From assembly GCA_027574665.1 (NCBI GenBank), contig CM050655.1:8613170-8677169 (forward strand): DNA of 64,000 bases. The letters are read 5' to 3'. Source of the DNA: Rhynochetos jubatus. Lineage: Eukaryota; Chordata; Aves; Eurypygiformes; Rhynochetidae. Below the pieces are notes generated by a model. It saw only the letters and a program-made list of their open reading frames with translations. It did no database searches and was not told the origin of the DNA. Position 1 is the stretch's first letter; the number at the start of each line of letters is the position of its first letter. Shown piece by piece: positions 11,861 through 26,433 of the stretch. The position numbers were made by a program, and so were the translations under genes.

Positions 11861-13288
11861 AGTTCTGCAGAGCTTTGATTATTTGGTGTGATGGCAGATA
11901 AATATTCTTGTCAAAGTTAAGAAGAAAAAAATAAAGGATTTTTTAGTTACTGTCTATTCAGGAGCAATAGATTACACAAGAGCATAAAGCAGATTTTCTG
12001 GGGAAAAAAATGTGTGTCTGTCTTCATCTTTCTGTGTGACCTCAACTTAATGTTTGGAGGATTGTTTTCCCATCCTTATTTTATTAAGTATATTTAATTT
12101 TTTTGTATTATTGAAAGAGAATGTGTGCTTCTGACTATAGATTCTGTGCATGTTTTAGCAGATGAGCTGAGCTGGCAGCATTTGAATGGTAGTATGGCAA
12201 ACATGTAAGATTTTCATGACGGATGGTTGTTGAACAGCAGATTAAAAAAAACATACATAAATGATGCTGATCATTTTGATATTTTATAACTAGGAAAAGA
12301 TTTTTTTCCTGTGACCGTATATTTTCAGTGTCCACACTTTTAACAGTTAAAGGATAAATGAGTGAATGTGCATTTTCTCTGGGTTAAAGCCTCATAGTTG
12401 TCTTAGAGGTTACGAATGTAATGTGTTTGGGACGGGGTCTCTTAGCTGGAAGGAAGAGGGATTCCCTGTATTATGAGCTCCACTGTGCCTCTCTTCCTGT
12501 ATGCAATATGCATCTTTCCTGGCTTTGCATATCAGCCTATGGGTCCCAGGGAACGGTCGTGTGCACATCTGGTTGCTGTGTGTAGCCTCTGCAATGTCTG
12601 CCCTTGAGCTGCTTTTTCAAAGTGTCATGCATTAGCCTTTATTTTAATGACTAGAACAGAACAGATAATTATATTAAATATCTCAGATACTACCACTGGT
12701 TTCTGTGATAGAAGTTGTTTCTAAAATTGAGGACCCTTCATAGGCGTAAGTTGCATAAGCACACATCTCTACTGATGCTGTATGTCAACCTTTTGGTCTC
12801 TGAAAAGGGGGCCTGAAATACCGCGGAGCTACAAATGCCCTGCTCTGGTGGGCTTCAGCTGGCTCTTAAGCTTTCCAAACAGTCTGAAATGTCATCCACT
12901 GCAGTGTCAGGAAAAAGATTTTTTTATTTCTCTTTGCAAAGTCTGGATCAGTAACTCCAGATTATGATTTAAACTGTTTCTACTCGTCTTTCCCATTCTT
13001 GGGAAGATATTTATATTGTTTGTATGTCATGTCAAACCATGTTTTTCTTTCTGCTGAATTCTGCCATGTGTTGCTTTGTTTGCAAGTCGCTTCCAAGCCA
13101 GTAATCATAAGCACTCCATCTGGCTGGGGAGCAGAGTAGTGATAATGTAAAAGGACATTTCCACTATTCTGTTTAAAAGAATCCTCCATCTGTACCAAAT
13201 CTGCCATTTTAACGAGACTGTGAAGGGTTTTGTTGTTTTCTTCTTTTTTCAAAGAGGGGGAAGAGATTGATTGATTGTTGAGATTCTC

Positions 13289-13308
13289 TTTTTTTTTTTT
13301 TTTTTTTT
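13289..13308. repeat. Poly(T) tract, 20 nt
   Basis: Uninterrupted T20 followed by a short C run. I see no retroposed sequence beside it, so it is called a simple repeat. Confidence 0.9.
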
Positions 13309-16047
13309 CCCCCTTGCATATCTACTCATTATGTGATTGTATCCAAGGCCCATTCTCTTTCCCAAGCTGAGAAAGACTACAGGAATTTGCAGTTCATGTA
13401 ATTCAGGATGTGAAGTAAGAAAAGGATCCTAAAAATTTTATCCAAAATTTATAACAAGTGGGTTTGCTGTTATTATTGAGCCTTTCCTTTCTTACTCTTT
13501 AAGAGCATGCGTGCAAGAACTCATCCTGAATGCTGTAAAACTGATCCACGAGATTAAAAAAAATATATTGTCACTATGATTTATGACGTGAACTTTCAGT
13601 AATCAGAGCCAAATTGATGGATGTGAATGTGCTGAGATGACTTTTTGGAGCTGGGAGATTTTAATTTTCCTTTGTGCTTTTCTTTTGTAATTCTGATCAT
13701 TGCTCTTTTAAAATTAATGGAGAAAGAATTGGGCAACTTCTCTTGTGGGAATCTCACAACCTAAACCAGCACAATTTTGTGGAGGTTAATAGGCAACAGT
13801 CTGGGTCAGTCATCCACCAGGCTCATCATACTAATGTGAACTCGAAAAGCCAAGAGCCAGTGACTAGCAAAGCAAAGTAGCTCTGGCAGAACAAATGAGC
13901 AGGCGATGAGTAGGGGAGAGCGGTCTACGAGGAGGTTGTGGAAGGAGCGGGCTGTCACCCAGACCATGCTGGCACCGCCAACAGGACCTGGGCTGCCTAG
14001 GGAACGAGCAGCACAGCCCACCCGTAAAACAGACGTACACAGAGACGGTGTGGAATCCTTTTCTCTGAAAGCTTTGTTCCTCCTTTCCAAACCAGCAGTA
14101 ATTCAGCTTTAGGAGAGCTGTTGGATTGCCAGTTCTGTGTCACCAGTCACTACCCCCCAACAGGAGGCGGGGGTTCAGTGGCACCCAGTGGTGTGGGGAT
14201 GCCACCCCACAATGGGCTTGGTCTTCTGGATGTGCTCCTGTGGGTTTCTATAAAACTGCCTAATGTAGTCCTTTCATCTACAAATGAACTACTCTGCAAG
14301 TTTTACATGTCATGTGATCCCCTTGAATCCCATTACAGAAATCATCATATTTCCTTTCTCCTTGCTCTCAGGCACCGTTTCAAAGGCAGAAAAGGGTATT
14401 TAGGCACTTGGTTCTTATTCAGAGCCAACCCTTCTTCAGTTAGAAACAAAAATTTGGTCACTGGATAGTAACCCTGTGCTCTTGGATTTCTAGAACTGGG
14501 ATGTTTCCTTTTATTGTTTTGAAATGAGAGTTCTCAGTCCTCAGAACCAATAGTAACACTAAATCAAAATTCAGCTTTAGAAACTGAATATTTTAGGATA
14601 CCACGTGATGTTGTGGCAGCTCGCAGTAACGACATTGCCGAAGTGGTGCAGGTGATTGAAATCTCTGCTACAGGGAGCTCTGCACAGATTTGCCGCCGAG
14701 GTGAATTCATGTAAACTGACTTGGTCGTAGTCTTGTATTTCAGTCGAGGTGGAAGGCTCCTCCACCCCTGTAGACAGCTGTTAGCTTCTCTGTATTTAGT
14801 CAGCGGGTCTTAGTCATAGATACTATAATGCCATAAGCAAAAATGTGCAGAAGCAGAGACTAGCTGTTAGAGTGCATCCACAGTGACGTTAATGAAGTCA
14901 TTCCAAGCTAGATCATCTTGGTGCATGGCCTACAATATTTATTTAGGGAGGTACTGGGGCCTCAAATGTTGTAGCTTCTGAAAGATTTTACATAGATATT
15001 TAGCTACAAGTTCTGCATTATAACGCAAGAGCATGGAGCTACTACCTGGAGACCGGGCTCTGGTCACTGCAAACATGGAGAAATGTTTCTTGAAAATTTA
15101 AAATTATCCTTATAATATTTTACATATGGATTATTTCCTTTCACAGACAAATGAGATATTGGGCATATCTTGTCCATCAAAAATATTAGACCTTGGGTTG
15201 GAGGTTTTTTCCCCTTCTCTTACCCTTTGTTGTTCTTCTGTGAATATCTGCATGCAGCTCGTGGGTGTGAGGCGAGATGTGGAACAGACAAGCACCGTGG
15301 ATGCTGTGCAGGTGCTTGTGAGTTGAAAAGATTTTAGTATTCCCATTCTCAGAAGGTGGACGTTCTTTAAACCCTTCCTAATGTAAGCAACTGCAGGGAA
15401 GTATGTAGAAAACCTGCTGCTGACACTATTGTCCATTGAAAAGGAAGAGATCTGCTTAACGTAAATTATGAACGTTGCTCTGGGTTGCCCTCTGAAGCAA
15501 AATGATTTGCTCTTGGTACTGCTTTTAAGCTCTTTAGTTTAGGAACTTGAAGTATATAGAGGGCAGCCTTTTAGTTCAGGAAAATAGCCTCTAGAACAAA
15601 CGACGCAAATCTATCATAATTAGTCATCAGAAAATCTGAATAAATATAAAATTACCGTGGAGTAGGAGGCAGGCATATGTGGCATTCAAAACACACAGAG
15701 TGTAAAATGATGTTATTGTTGCCTTTAGAAATAGTTCAAAGTAGTCTGCATTAGAAAGAGCTGATAAGCAGAATGACAAAAGCTTGTTTCATGAGTGATT
15801 CCAAGCAGCGGTGGTTTTCTGATCAGCTGATGCTGCAGCTATTTTGGGTATTCCACAGATCATGATTACATCCACGGGGAATGATTGGAGGCAGCAAATA
15901 TGGTAAGTGAGCCAGGAATCCTGGGACACGCTCTGTTACTAACTTAATAGTCTTACAATCACTTGTCCTTTGCCATTTAAATAGCCAAGGGAAGTCTAAC
16001 AAGTGACTGTGCTTAGTTCGGTGGGGTTTTTTGTAACAAAACAAAAC

Positions 16048-16061
16048 AAAAAAAAAAAAAA
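16048..16061. repeat. Poly(A) tract preceded by ACAAA units
   Basis: A14 follows several ACAAA units. It is likely a replication-slippage tract; no tailed element was identified. Confidence 0.85.
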
Positions 16062-19000
16062 GAAAACCACTTCCTGAGGCCGCTATTTTTGGCAATGGAG
16101 CAGTGTCCAAAGTGTTAACTAATTGAGTCATCAGGTTTCATATCTGGCCACAGAAAATGGCAGTGGAAGAGGGAGAATGCTTTCCAGAACAAGTAAGCAT
16201 TTGTGGATTCTGAAGTAAGAGTGAAGTCTGCCTATCGAGTTTCTTGTATTAGTGGTTTAAGTCTTTGATTGTATGAGACAAAGCTGGATGTAGGAGGAGG
16301 TACGTTTCGGCTTGTTTGGTCTATTTTGTGTTCTAACGGTTGGATTACGGTATAGGCTGAGGCGGCAGTCAAATGGTATAGGGAATTATTTGTTCTCTCT
16401 CTCCTTACCACTGGCTACATTCTGTTCAGGACACTGTAGAAGACGCTGATTAAAATTGCAGAAACACTTTGTAATGTTTTGTTCTGTGATCAGGGCCTTA
16501 AGTAACCCAGATAATACGTAACAATTCTCTTCACTGAAGTATTTTAGCAAACCTTGCATGTTTTGAGAAAAGTTAACTGAAATCTATGCTTTTAAGGTGT
16601 ATTTATCAAATAGCACACCTCTACTGACAATCTGTAGGTGAATTAAACTTCAAAAGGAGCCTGCTGCTACTATGCTAGTAGGGTAGGGACCCGTAAGGAG
16701 GCACCCGTCTCACTCTCAGGGATAGTCTCAGTGACCTCCAAGGTCTTCCCTGTGTGATTTAAAATTTCTCAAGGGAGAAAGCTGCTGCGAGGTGACGTGC
16801 CTGTACTCTGAAGTAGGCTTGGAGGTTCTTCATAGCTTGAGTTAGTCACATCAGTTAAAAAACACAAGTTAAAGCAATTGTTCTCCAGGCTGCTTTACTG
16901 CAGAATTAAAATGCTGGGTTCCCAGGGAAGTGCGATCTCATGTTATTAATATTGATGAGTGCCAAGCTTTGTGGAAGCCTCAATCAACGGCAGTGGGTAT
17001 TTCAACTTAGAGATATTACCGATGGTAGCACCCAGCAGTTTACTAGTTAATTTCCGTGTCAGCAGTAGCTTTGTGCTCTGAAAAAATACTGCAGTGAGTT
17101 CTCCTAAACATGTTTGTTGTTGTTTACTTGCTGTCAACACAGGACTGGGTTGTTGTTCCCTGCTAAAAACCATCTTTGAAACTGTGTTTTCTGGTGATGC
17201 TATTTTGTTCAAAAATTTCTTTCCACCAGCAATTTCAAAACTATGAAAATGTTCATTTAGGGGATGTTGTTTGTGAAACCATTTCTTGCAGGAAAAAGTT
17301 TTGTTACATTCAGATGGTTTATGGTGCTTTATTAAATTTTTTTTTTTTTTTATTCCTGAGACTCTTACTGACTCTCTCCTGTTTTTTCAGCACAATAATA
17401 TCAATCATCAGGGTGATAAACATCTTTGCTGATGCTTCATATAAGCCCCAGTAGTACAGAACTTAATGCAGCCCTGCTAGTTTCTGTGTGCAACAGCTTG
17501 TGGAGTAGGGCAGACTGAAAGTCCCGCTGCTGTCGAGCCGTGGCGTTGGCAATGTGCTGGTCTGCGGCATGCTCTGCCTCTCTCTGTTGCTTCAGAACGG
17601 TATTTACTCTTGCTTTACGGGGTTTTGTTAGAAGTTGCATAGAAACTGGTCTTTCTGTTAGTATAGACTTTGTTTATTGAAGGCATAGCAGCTATTGGAA
17701 ATGGAGTTGAGCGGTGGAGAAGCGGTACAGTATATATTTGTTTTGCAAGCTTTTTCGTGCTGTTGTTGTTTATGGTAAATTCTGATTCTCATTCCATACC
17801 TAAGTCCCCTATAGATTGCCATGTATGTTTTAGGTGTAAAGGAGAAACAAGTTCTACTTCACTGTGTTTATCCTGTAGATTTGTTATTCAGAAATGAGAC
17901 TTAAACATTGTACAGTAATGGCTTATTCTGTCCTCAAATGCTAGAGGAGATCACTGTATAGGGCTGGTAGGCAGTGTGGTTGGGCATAGCTTATTTCTGT
18001 AACATGTAATAAGCTTCTCCACTTCATTGATTAAATTAAAAACTAATTGTAAGTCTGTGTTTATTAAAATAATAAAGGTAAAGTCTTTTACCCAGTTTGA
18101 AAAGCATTAATTCATTAGTAAAACATAATTACGTTTTTTTATTAAAACCTTATGTGTTTTCCAAACATACTTTATTCTGCTGCTGGGAAACCAGTGGTAA
18201 TCCTCAGATGAAAATTAACTGTGAAGTCTGGTTAAGGTGAACTAAAGTGTTCTAATAGCTCTGTTGGGTTTTTTTTGTCAAAAAATTAGAAGTCCCTCCC
18301 GTGATGTTCAGATCATCAGGGTTCTTCTACAGAATTCCAGCTCTCTAGTGCACTTTGAAAACTTTGGCTTTGAAAACCAGAAAAAATGCTAGTGCAGTTC
18401 TGAAACTGCACAGTGATTGCACGAAAATGGCACCCTCTAATTTGCAGTGATTTATCTTTATATTTGGTAATGTCTTCTCACTTTAACAATGAAACCTTGC
18501 TACGTTGTGTTTTCTTTCCCTCTCTGTTCATCTCAAGACCTCATACAGCTAAGCCTGTTCTCACTTACTGTTTTCATCCTGTTCGTACCTGTAAATCCTG
18601 ATCCCAGCCTTTCCCTCATGGTGGTTTAGACTCCTCCTCCTGTCTTAAAACAGAACTGTGTATTTAAAGTCAGTACCTCAGTCTGGTTTAAAACTCCCAA
18701 CAGCAATTGTAGGGCTCTGATTTGTAGTTTTTGCTCACAGATTTTGGTGCTTAAGCTGGGAAAAACCATTTCCCCATTGGAATCTGAGCAAATCCCCAAA
18801 TCTGGAATATGTGGAATTGAGGAACAAAACACTTTGTACAATAATTTACATTTGCTGCGTATGCCACTGAATACATTTTATCTAGACAGCCCCAACAAAT
18901 GCTATCACAGAACTTTCCATGCCCTTTCACAAATCCCTAACAGTGAATGTCAGTGTTTAGTGACAGAGGAGGCGGAGAAAGGGAGGCTGGGAAATGTGGA

Positions 19001-22000
19001 GGCTGGTGGCTCTCCTGTGTCCAGCCCCTCTGCTCTGTGTGGGCCACACAGCACTGTTGCCCACATCATATGGCATCACGTCCGGGAGAAAGAAGACAGG
19101 TTTTCCTCAAGGTTTCTAACAGTAACAAACGTCAGCGTGTGTAACACCTGCTCTGGCTTGCTCTGCCTTGCCTTTGTGGTTTACAGTAATGTCGTGAGTT
19201 ACAGAATGGGTCTGGAGTTACTGGGTCATATCCACGACAGTAGAATCAAATGGAAAACAAGATACGGCAGGTTATGGTCGGCAGGGAGATTCAGCTCCTG
19301 CAGAACAACGTGACCAAACCGACACAGCCCAGAATATTCACTGATGGTATTCTCCAATAGGTCTCATACACCTCTGGATCTCATTTAAAATTGTCTCCTG
19401 TCAGGTTGCTCAGCTCCTGCATTTGAGAACTGTTAACTTTCCTGTGTGCAACTGCTCCCATGAGTTTGGAAAGTGCTAGCTAGGCTTTTCTCCTCCTGAG
19501 CAACCAAACCCACCTCAGCCAGTCTCTGGCTCTGGGGAGATGTCTGAGTCCTTTGGGTTATTGGTCCCATTGATGCTTTCTCATTGTAGCAGGGCATATA
19601 TATTTCACAGCATTCCTACAAGGAGGTGTCAGAACAGACTGTTCTGTAAATGTTACAAGCTCTTCTAAGGTAAACTGCTGTGACAAAGCTCAGGTGATGC
19701 CTCTACCCAGTCCTGCAGGACTGTTACGGGTTTTATGGCAGTGTTGCAAATCTTGCCCCAGGAATCCTCTTAGTACCTGGAAGCTCTATAGATAATTTCC
19801 ACTGACCCTTCAGATCCTGTATCTGCCATGTGAGCCATATGGCTGAGACTCTCTTCAACAAGGTATTCAGGTACGGAAAATGGAAGAGGTTCTTTGCCTC
19901 TGACAGAGGTCATAATCCCTGCGAGGATTATGATAACCGATAAAGGCTTGTAATTCCTGTAAGGATCCGGAACAATGTGTCAAAAAATACAAAACTGTAG
20001 TAGATACCTTTAAAACTAGTCCTTCGAATGCTGCCTAAGCCTACAAAAGCACAAACGTTAAATTATGTGTGGGATTTGCGATACTTGCAGTGTAAATTGG
20101 TGTGTTTCTGTGTGTATTTTTGCCAGCTCAGAAATGTCTGTGACCAGTTTACCTCAAATAATCTTGCGATTTAATGACGTTCAAACTTCCAAGGCAGAAT
20201 TATTTTGGTTTTGAATGAGATGCATTCCAAAGCAGGAGTAAAGTGGAAGGGCAGAAAGAGAGCAGAAAACTTCTGACTTCACTGTACTGAAAGCCCTTAA
20301 TAGGTTGTCTAGCTACAGAAAAGGTTATGTAGCTTGGCTGTAGTTCCTATAGCTTACTAACCACAGTAATTTTAGGGAATATGCATGTGCTTCCACTGAC
20401 ATGCAGTTTTCTCCACTTTATTACCAGTAACTTACACTTCACCACATCTGACTGAAGCATATTTACATGACATTTTTGCAGTAAGCTTGTCCTGAGTGAA
20501 CAAAATCTCTCTCCCTAAAATCAGCAATATCATCTGATTAAGGTTTATACTAACTTTTTTCACATCTGAAATTATAGACAAATAAATATGCTTTAAAAAA
20601 ATATTCTGAATAAGATTGCTGATTTTGTTTTTTCCTCTCCTTTCTGGATTCTAAAATCAGATGCACACAGAGAACAGAAGGTGGACCAAGTGACATAATT
20701 CATGCAGTGATCTGAAGAATGTGACTTTGGCATGGAAATGGCTTTAAATTTGAGCCTGGGATGTGCTGAAATTATGTCTGTGCTCATTGGGTAGTCAGTT
20801 TCTAGGAGAAAAATATCAGGGAGGAGATCAATGGCATCTCATCGAGCTTGACATACAAGAGAGTTATTATCTACAGGTGAATGTAAACATAAGAAGAAAC
20901 CCTCGAAGCACATCCAGCCCTTCTCCAGCTGTTTGTGACTCTGGTGGTAGCTCCAAAAGCCAGTGATTTATTTTTCACTTGTAAGTGTACGATAGAAAAA
21001 CTTCAGAGAGTGAGAGATGAGTCATTAAAGGCTCAGGAGTTTCTTCCCAGAGTTTGAAATAAACTTCTAGAAGCTGAGGCTGTCAGTCTGGAGAATGAAT
21101 CTTGAATTTTAGATGCGCAAATCTTTTGCCTTCAACGGTATCAGATCCTTTTCATTGATTATACATGGGAGTTGGTCACAAAGGGCCTGGTTCTTTGCCT
21201 CATTGTGCACAGTGATTCACTGGTGAAACTAGTGATTTTACCGGTTTTAGGGTCTTGAGCAGCGTGCATCCCAATTTACCTTGTCATTCGAGTTTGTCTT
21301 TTCACATAGGGCAGTCTGATAGCTGAAAAGTCAGTATTAAAGGAATCTTATTTTCCTGTTAAAAGAAAATAACTCTTGTGCTTTGTCGTCCATGCATGCT
21401 TAGAAAGATTTTGTGTTGTGCAGAGGTACATTGATTCTGTAGTCCTGGAAAATTAGGATCTTGCTTTTGGTGTTGCTAATTTAACGCATTCATTCTGGCA
21501 ATTGTTTTCATAAATTCTTTAGGTGAAGCTGACACGTCAAACTTGTGTTTCAAACTCTCAAAACCTCATTGGTGCAAACTGGCCGTATTGGAAGTTGCGT
21601 AGACTCTCGGCTCCTGCCTAAACATTGTCCCTGTGGGACGGGTTTGATCTCAGTTCAGGGGCTTTCTGTTGGGTTGTCGGGTGTTAATTTTGTTAGACTT
21701 GCAGTTAAATCATTCTGTATTTGTTGGATATCTGTGGTGACAAGTAAATAATACGGAGATGACAGCTTTAGGGGTGTTTTCAACTTGGATGTTACGTTCA
21801 ACATGTCATGCAACATGTGGATGTTAGGTAGGGCTTTCTGTCTAGCTCTGTGTGTGTCCCTCGTGCCTTGAAAATCACAGTCGCCTTTGCTCTTTGTAGC
21901 AAATTGAAAGAACAACAGCTACTTTCCATTTCTGTCTTGCCCTTGAACTTTCTTAGGAAGCAGTCATTCAGGCATTTAAAGACGGCCAGGGCTGGACTGG

Positions 22001-25000
22001 TTGCATCGTAAGTCACAAGATCGACTAGATTTATAGTCTGCTGAAGAAGACCGCATGCATAAAGTTGAAATAGCTTATACAGTAGGAAAGCTGCGTCACG
22101 GCTTCACAGGAGGTGTTTGCCATTGCAAGCAAACAGCTCGCTCCAGACCGCTTGATGCTGTTAGATGCAGTGATAAACACCTCTTGAATGGAAGCCGTGA
22201 AATGTTCTCGTACGTACCAGCCTTAACATCTCGGGCTCTGGGTCCTTTTCAACCATCTTTCACTGCAGTACAGGTGGCTTGTTTTCAGAGCTAACAGCGA
22301 GCACAGATTCGGCGTTTTGCCAAAACAGAGTCTAACAGGTAGAGTGGTGCAAGTGATCTTGAAAACGGTATATACTAAACCTGAACGTCAGAGACTTACC
22401 TTGACTCGTGGTCCAGCAAGGAAAGAGGCTTATTTGTTCGCTTGGATGTTTTCCTGGTGTGGTCAGGGATTTCCAGAAAGAAGGAGCTGGATCCAAAATG
22501 CTTTTTCCGCTCTGTTTTGAACTGCTTAAATGTACGATTTTCAGGAAATACATTATTTTCTCTACAAGCATGTTAAAATTGACTGCTGTACAGGGACAGA
22601 GCCTCAGTTGTTGCAAATACAGTTGATTATAGATTCACATGCTATTTTTGCAGAAATATGAGGTGTTTCAGTCTCCTGATGTGATCAAGAAAAGGGGTTT
22701 CATGCCGCCTGAAACCCGTGTAGTTTTTAACTTGTGAAAACATTGTAGTTGCATAGCTGGAGTAGGGCCGCCTATGGGAACATTCCACATAGTATGATAT
22801 TTTTTGGCTACTTTATCGTGCACAATACAATAATATGATCAAAGTTGATGATAGGGCAGACAATTAGAGGGTTTTGTTTGGGTTTTGACCAGTAATAAAA
22901 TAATTTCTAATCCTGCAATCATATTCAAAATAGCTGTCCTTCTCTAGCCAAAGGAGTTTCCTTTGAATTGGCAGGCAGTAGGAATGGGGCTTTTCCTGTT
23001 GCCTTGTGGTTGTGTTTAGGGCTGTGATCCCAAAAGCATCTCTCTTGAAGGATAATTAACAGCAGAACGTCAGACTGGGGCTGTTGGCCCCAGGCTGTCA
23101 CATTCTTATCAGAAGAAAACACGTTATGTAGTGTGGTATGTAAGGGATGACTACAGCTGTAGTTGTTTGCACAAAGAGAATCATCCCATCCAGTGCAGCC
23201 AAGCCCCCTTTCTAATAAAGAAGATACAAGTGGAATTTTTTAGTACAGATTTATTTACAAGGTAGTAGTGAGATACAAAGGATACGGCTGCTTAGAGGAT
23301 GGATGAAGAGTCTCCCCAAGGAAATGGTAAGGCTGGTTTATTTCACAAGGTTGAGACATTGCTGTTAACTGGCCAGTGTAGTTTAACTGAGATAAAATTT
23401 CATCTCTTACCAAGTGAGTGTAACATATTTGCTTGGAGGAAAATTCTAAGCTAACATAAGAGCAAAATCTAGGAAATGCCAAGGACATCCAATTTCCAGT
23501 GCAGTTCTTAGTGCACATCAGCGCTGAGCCTTACTGCAAGAAAAAAAAAAAAGCCACCAGTTCAGTAAGCTCAAGCTTATCAAAATAAGCAAAAATGTTA
23601 TCATCTCTTTCCTCAGATCATCTCATGCTGCTGCAACTAGTTTTGTTGAGCACGTTTCCAAATGGAAGTAACATAAGTTCATCCCTTAAAATGAGGTCAC
23701 TGTCTCCCCCCACAACAAATGTTAGGCATGGTTAGCATCTTTTTGTTGGGACTCAAGCCAGAATGCATCCTGCTCCTGCACAATTGGAACCTGCTGGGGG
23801 TTTCCCTTCACAACAGCTACTGTTAAAGATGGAGTGAAAAACAAAACCCTGCTCCCAATGTGAAAAAAAGACTGGATTTTTAATCTGAAAAAGAAGCCAC
23901 TGTAAGCAGAACACAAAGGAAAGAGAGATGAGCGTAATAAAAATACCACCAGTATGGGAGCGGGCCTGTGCACGTTGAAAATAATGGCTTTGCACTTTTG
24001 GGGGTTCACTAAATAATACATATTCTCCATTTTCTGAAAGGACCCTCTCTAGTCCCATCGAAAAGCCAGGTCAGACCAGTGCAAATTTCCTAACAGTTTT
24101 TGTCTGCACTAAACAGTCTCTTACTTCACTGGGAGCACTTGGAGAAAAAGATAGTGAATATGTATTCGGTAGCATGAGTCAGCATCAGCATTTTCTGCAT
24201 TAAAATGGATGCTTAAGGTAATAGCCAAGTGACTTAGGAGTTGGTCTTTCCTGTAACAGAAATGTTTGAACTTATGTAGCTTTTCCTCAGAACAGGGGAA
24301 TGGTTCTCAGGTCTCACTCCCGCCTGTCGCCAAGACGAGAGGACCTTGAGCGTAGAGTGGGGTTAGGAAACTGAATACTGCTACCAGCACGGCTTCTTCA
24401 GCCTCAGCCCTTCCCAGAGAAGTCTCTGGGATGAAGGCTGTTGAAACAAGCTCCAGACTGGGAAACCTGTTGTGGGCTGCAAGCAGCCTGCAGTCTGCAA
24501 GCTCATCAGCCTGCTGTACATTAGAGAGTTGATTTTTTTATAGCATAGTACATTAAAGGGAAACACGCACATTTAAAAGAAACACACGTTGCATAAAACC
24601 GGCATTCATTAGCCAATCATCTGCATTTACACATTTCTTAAATCTAGAAATAGTCTCTCTTTCTTCCAAGAAAGTACAGGGGGAGTCATGCCATCTGTGG
24701 AGAAAACGCTTGCTATTATACACGCATCAGTACTGATACTCTCCTAAACCCAGTGTTTATCAAATACTGTCTGAGTAGCCATGCCAGAGCTAAATGTTGT
24801 GCACGGGATCTGAGATCTGTCTCTCCAAGATTTAAAAAACTTGTAAGAATCTTGGGGTTTTTTTAATCTGAGCCTGGATATAGAAACTGAAAAGGTGGCA
24901 TCCCCAGGGAGCACAAGAGGGAGCAGGGAAAGTCTTCAGAGACACAGCCCGATGACAGGAATCCCGTACAAATGTGCCGCAAGGACTGCGATCTTTGTGG

Positions 25001-26433
25001 CTGACTGCAAGAACATCTAAGATTCAGGGTGCTTTGATGTATGTCCCTTGCCTGTTGTTCTCCTGATATTTGTCAAGGCTGGAAAATCAAAAGCCAATTT
25101 TCATCTCCATTTCATGCTGGGATTGATTACAAAAGAAAAAGAAAAGAAGAAAGGAACAAAGGGGTCTGAATGGATTGCTAGCATACAGAATGCCTCTCTC
25201 GGGAATATTGAGGTTTAAGTAATTAGTATTGGAGAAAATTTGTATTAGGTCTGTTAGGGGAATGTCCTGTAGACATGCTGTCTGTGTGGGGTTCGTTGTT
25301 CAGAGACCAGCTCATGTGGAAGGTGGAAGTGGGCATATCGAGAATAGTTACCCTCAGAGGGAACACTTCCCTGCATGAGTGATGGTTGGTAACCTAAAAT
25401 CCTTTTTCCCCCTACTGTGTTTTTCTGATGTATTTGATATAACAGGTCCTTGTTCAGCCTTTGACATGGGCTTCCAGGCATGATGGCAATCCAGATAAAT
25501 AATTATTAACGTTATTGTTAGGCCTGTTTGATCTTTTAAATCCTTTGGTGATTTGAGCCTAGGCTCTGATGCTGCTCCTGGCTGTGCAGTACAGAGGCAA
25601 TTACAGGCTCTACCGGGGACTCCAGGATGCCTTGTTTTAAACAGAACAGTGTCAATTGGAAATAACATTTTTCTACTCTATTGTGGTATTTGGAGCAAAA
25701 AAAATTAATTTAGGCTTAACACAGAAACGTAAAGCTGATAAAATTTTAGGTTCAGAAATGTGAAAGTTTTGGTTTGATGCTTTTCATCAATTTTTACTAA
25801 CATCATGCTTAGCTTTTGTAAAAGTTGGGTAGCATTCATTGGTGGTTCTGGGTTTTGGAAGTGGAATGTCTTAAAATCAAGGGTATTCAAGGCATTTTGC
25901 AAGGTAGAAAAAACTTGTAAGACCATTGTCTGTCTGAGCAGGTCTGAAGTAATGAGGTAGCAATACGGCAAGTGGAAGCTGGCAATGATACTTTTAGAGA
26001 GGTTTGCATTGCTTTTGGTTTTCAAAGATGTTGGCCCTCCTTTCTCTCTAATGTTATTGCTTGTTTCTGCTCATGGCAGAGACTGAAATGGATGGAGAGA
26101 ATCTCAGACCTTCTGTTGACTTGTACAGCCTCTGTCTGTTATCCCTCTCTGCAAATCTCAAACCCTTGGTGCTTGGTGGCCCAGAAAGCCTGAGTTTACC
26201 AACCTGAGGTGAGTTAAGCCAGCCTGAGGGCTTGGGAGCTTTAGCCAAGGTCAGAGAAGAATGTTTTCCCCGTTCTCAGTGCACAGGGACGTGTTACACG
26301 CTGGCTCCTAAGGCAGCTTGTGCAGTTTCACACACCACCAGCACACATCACGTTCATGTAACTGGAAACCAGTAAGGTGGAAACCGGAGGTGCCAACTCA
26401 GATGAGCTGAAGCGTGGGAGAGTTTACGTTATC

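Larger units (their letters stand above)
9759..26433. other. ANK3 5' intronic or upstream sequence
   Basis: About 16.7 kb with no supportable exon. It holds T or A homopolymer tracts (11845-11860, 13289-13308, 16048-16061, 17337-17351) and a CpG-dense patch at 11379-11716. A looser CpG-enriched stretch lies at about 22000-22440, and an 8-bp perfect stem with a 6-nt loop at 19911-19932. A 189-codon frame at 18744-19313 has no domain, no conserved-looking motif and no splice context. I saw no SINE, CR1 or LTR here. Confidence 0.6.

Noticed and set aside
13289-13308. Poly(T)/poly(A) tracts as tails of processed pseudogenes or SINEs
   Set aside because: No gene-derived or SINE-like sequence and no flanking duplications seen next to any of them; birds have few tailed retroposons.
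18744-19313. 189-codon + frame
   Set aside because: Random composition, no splice context, no recognisable family.
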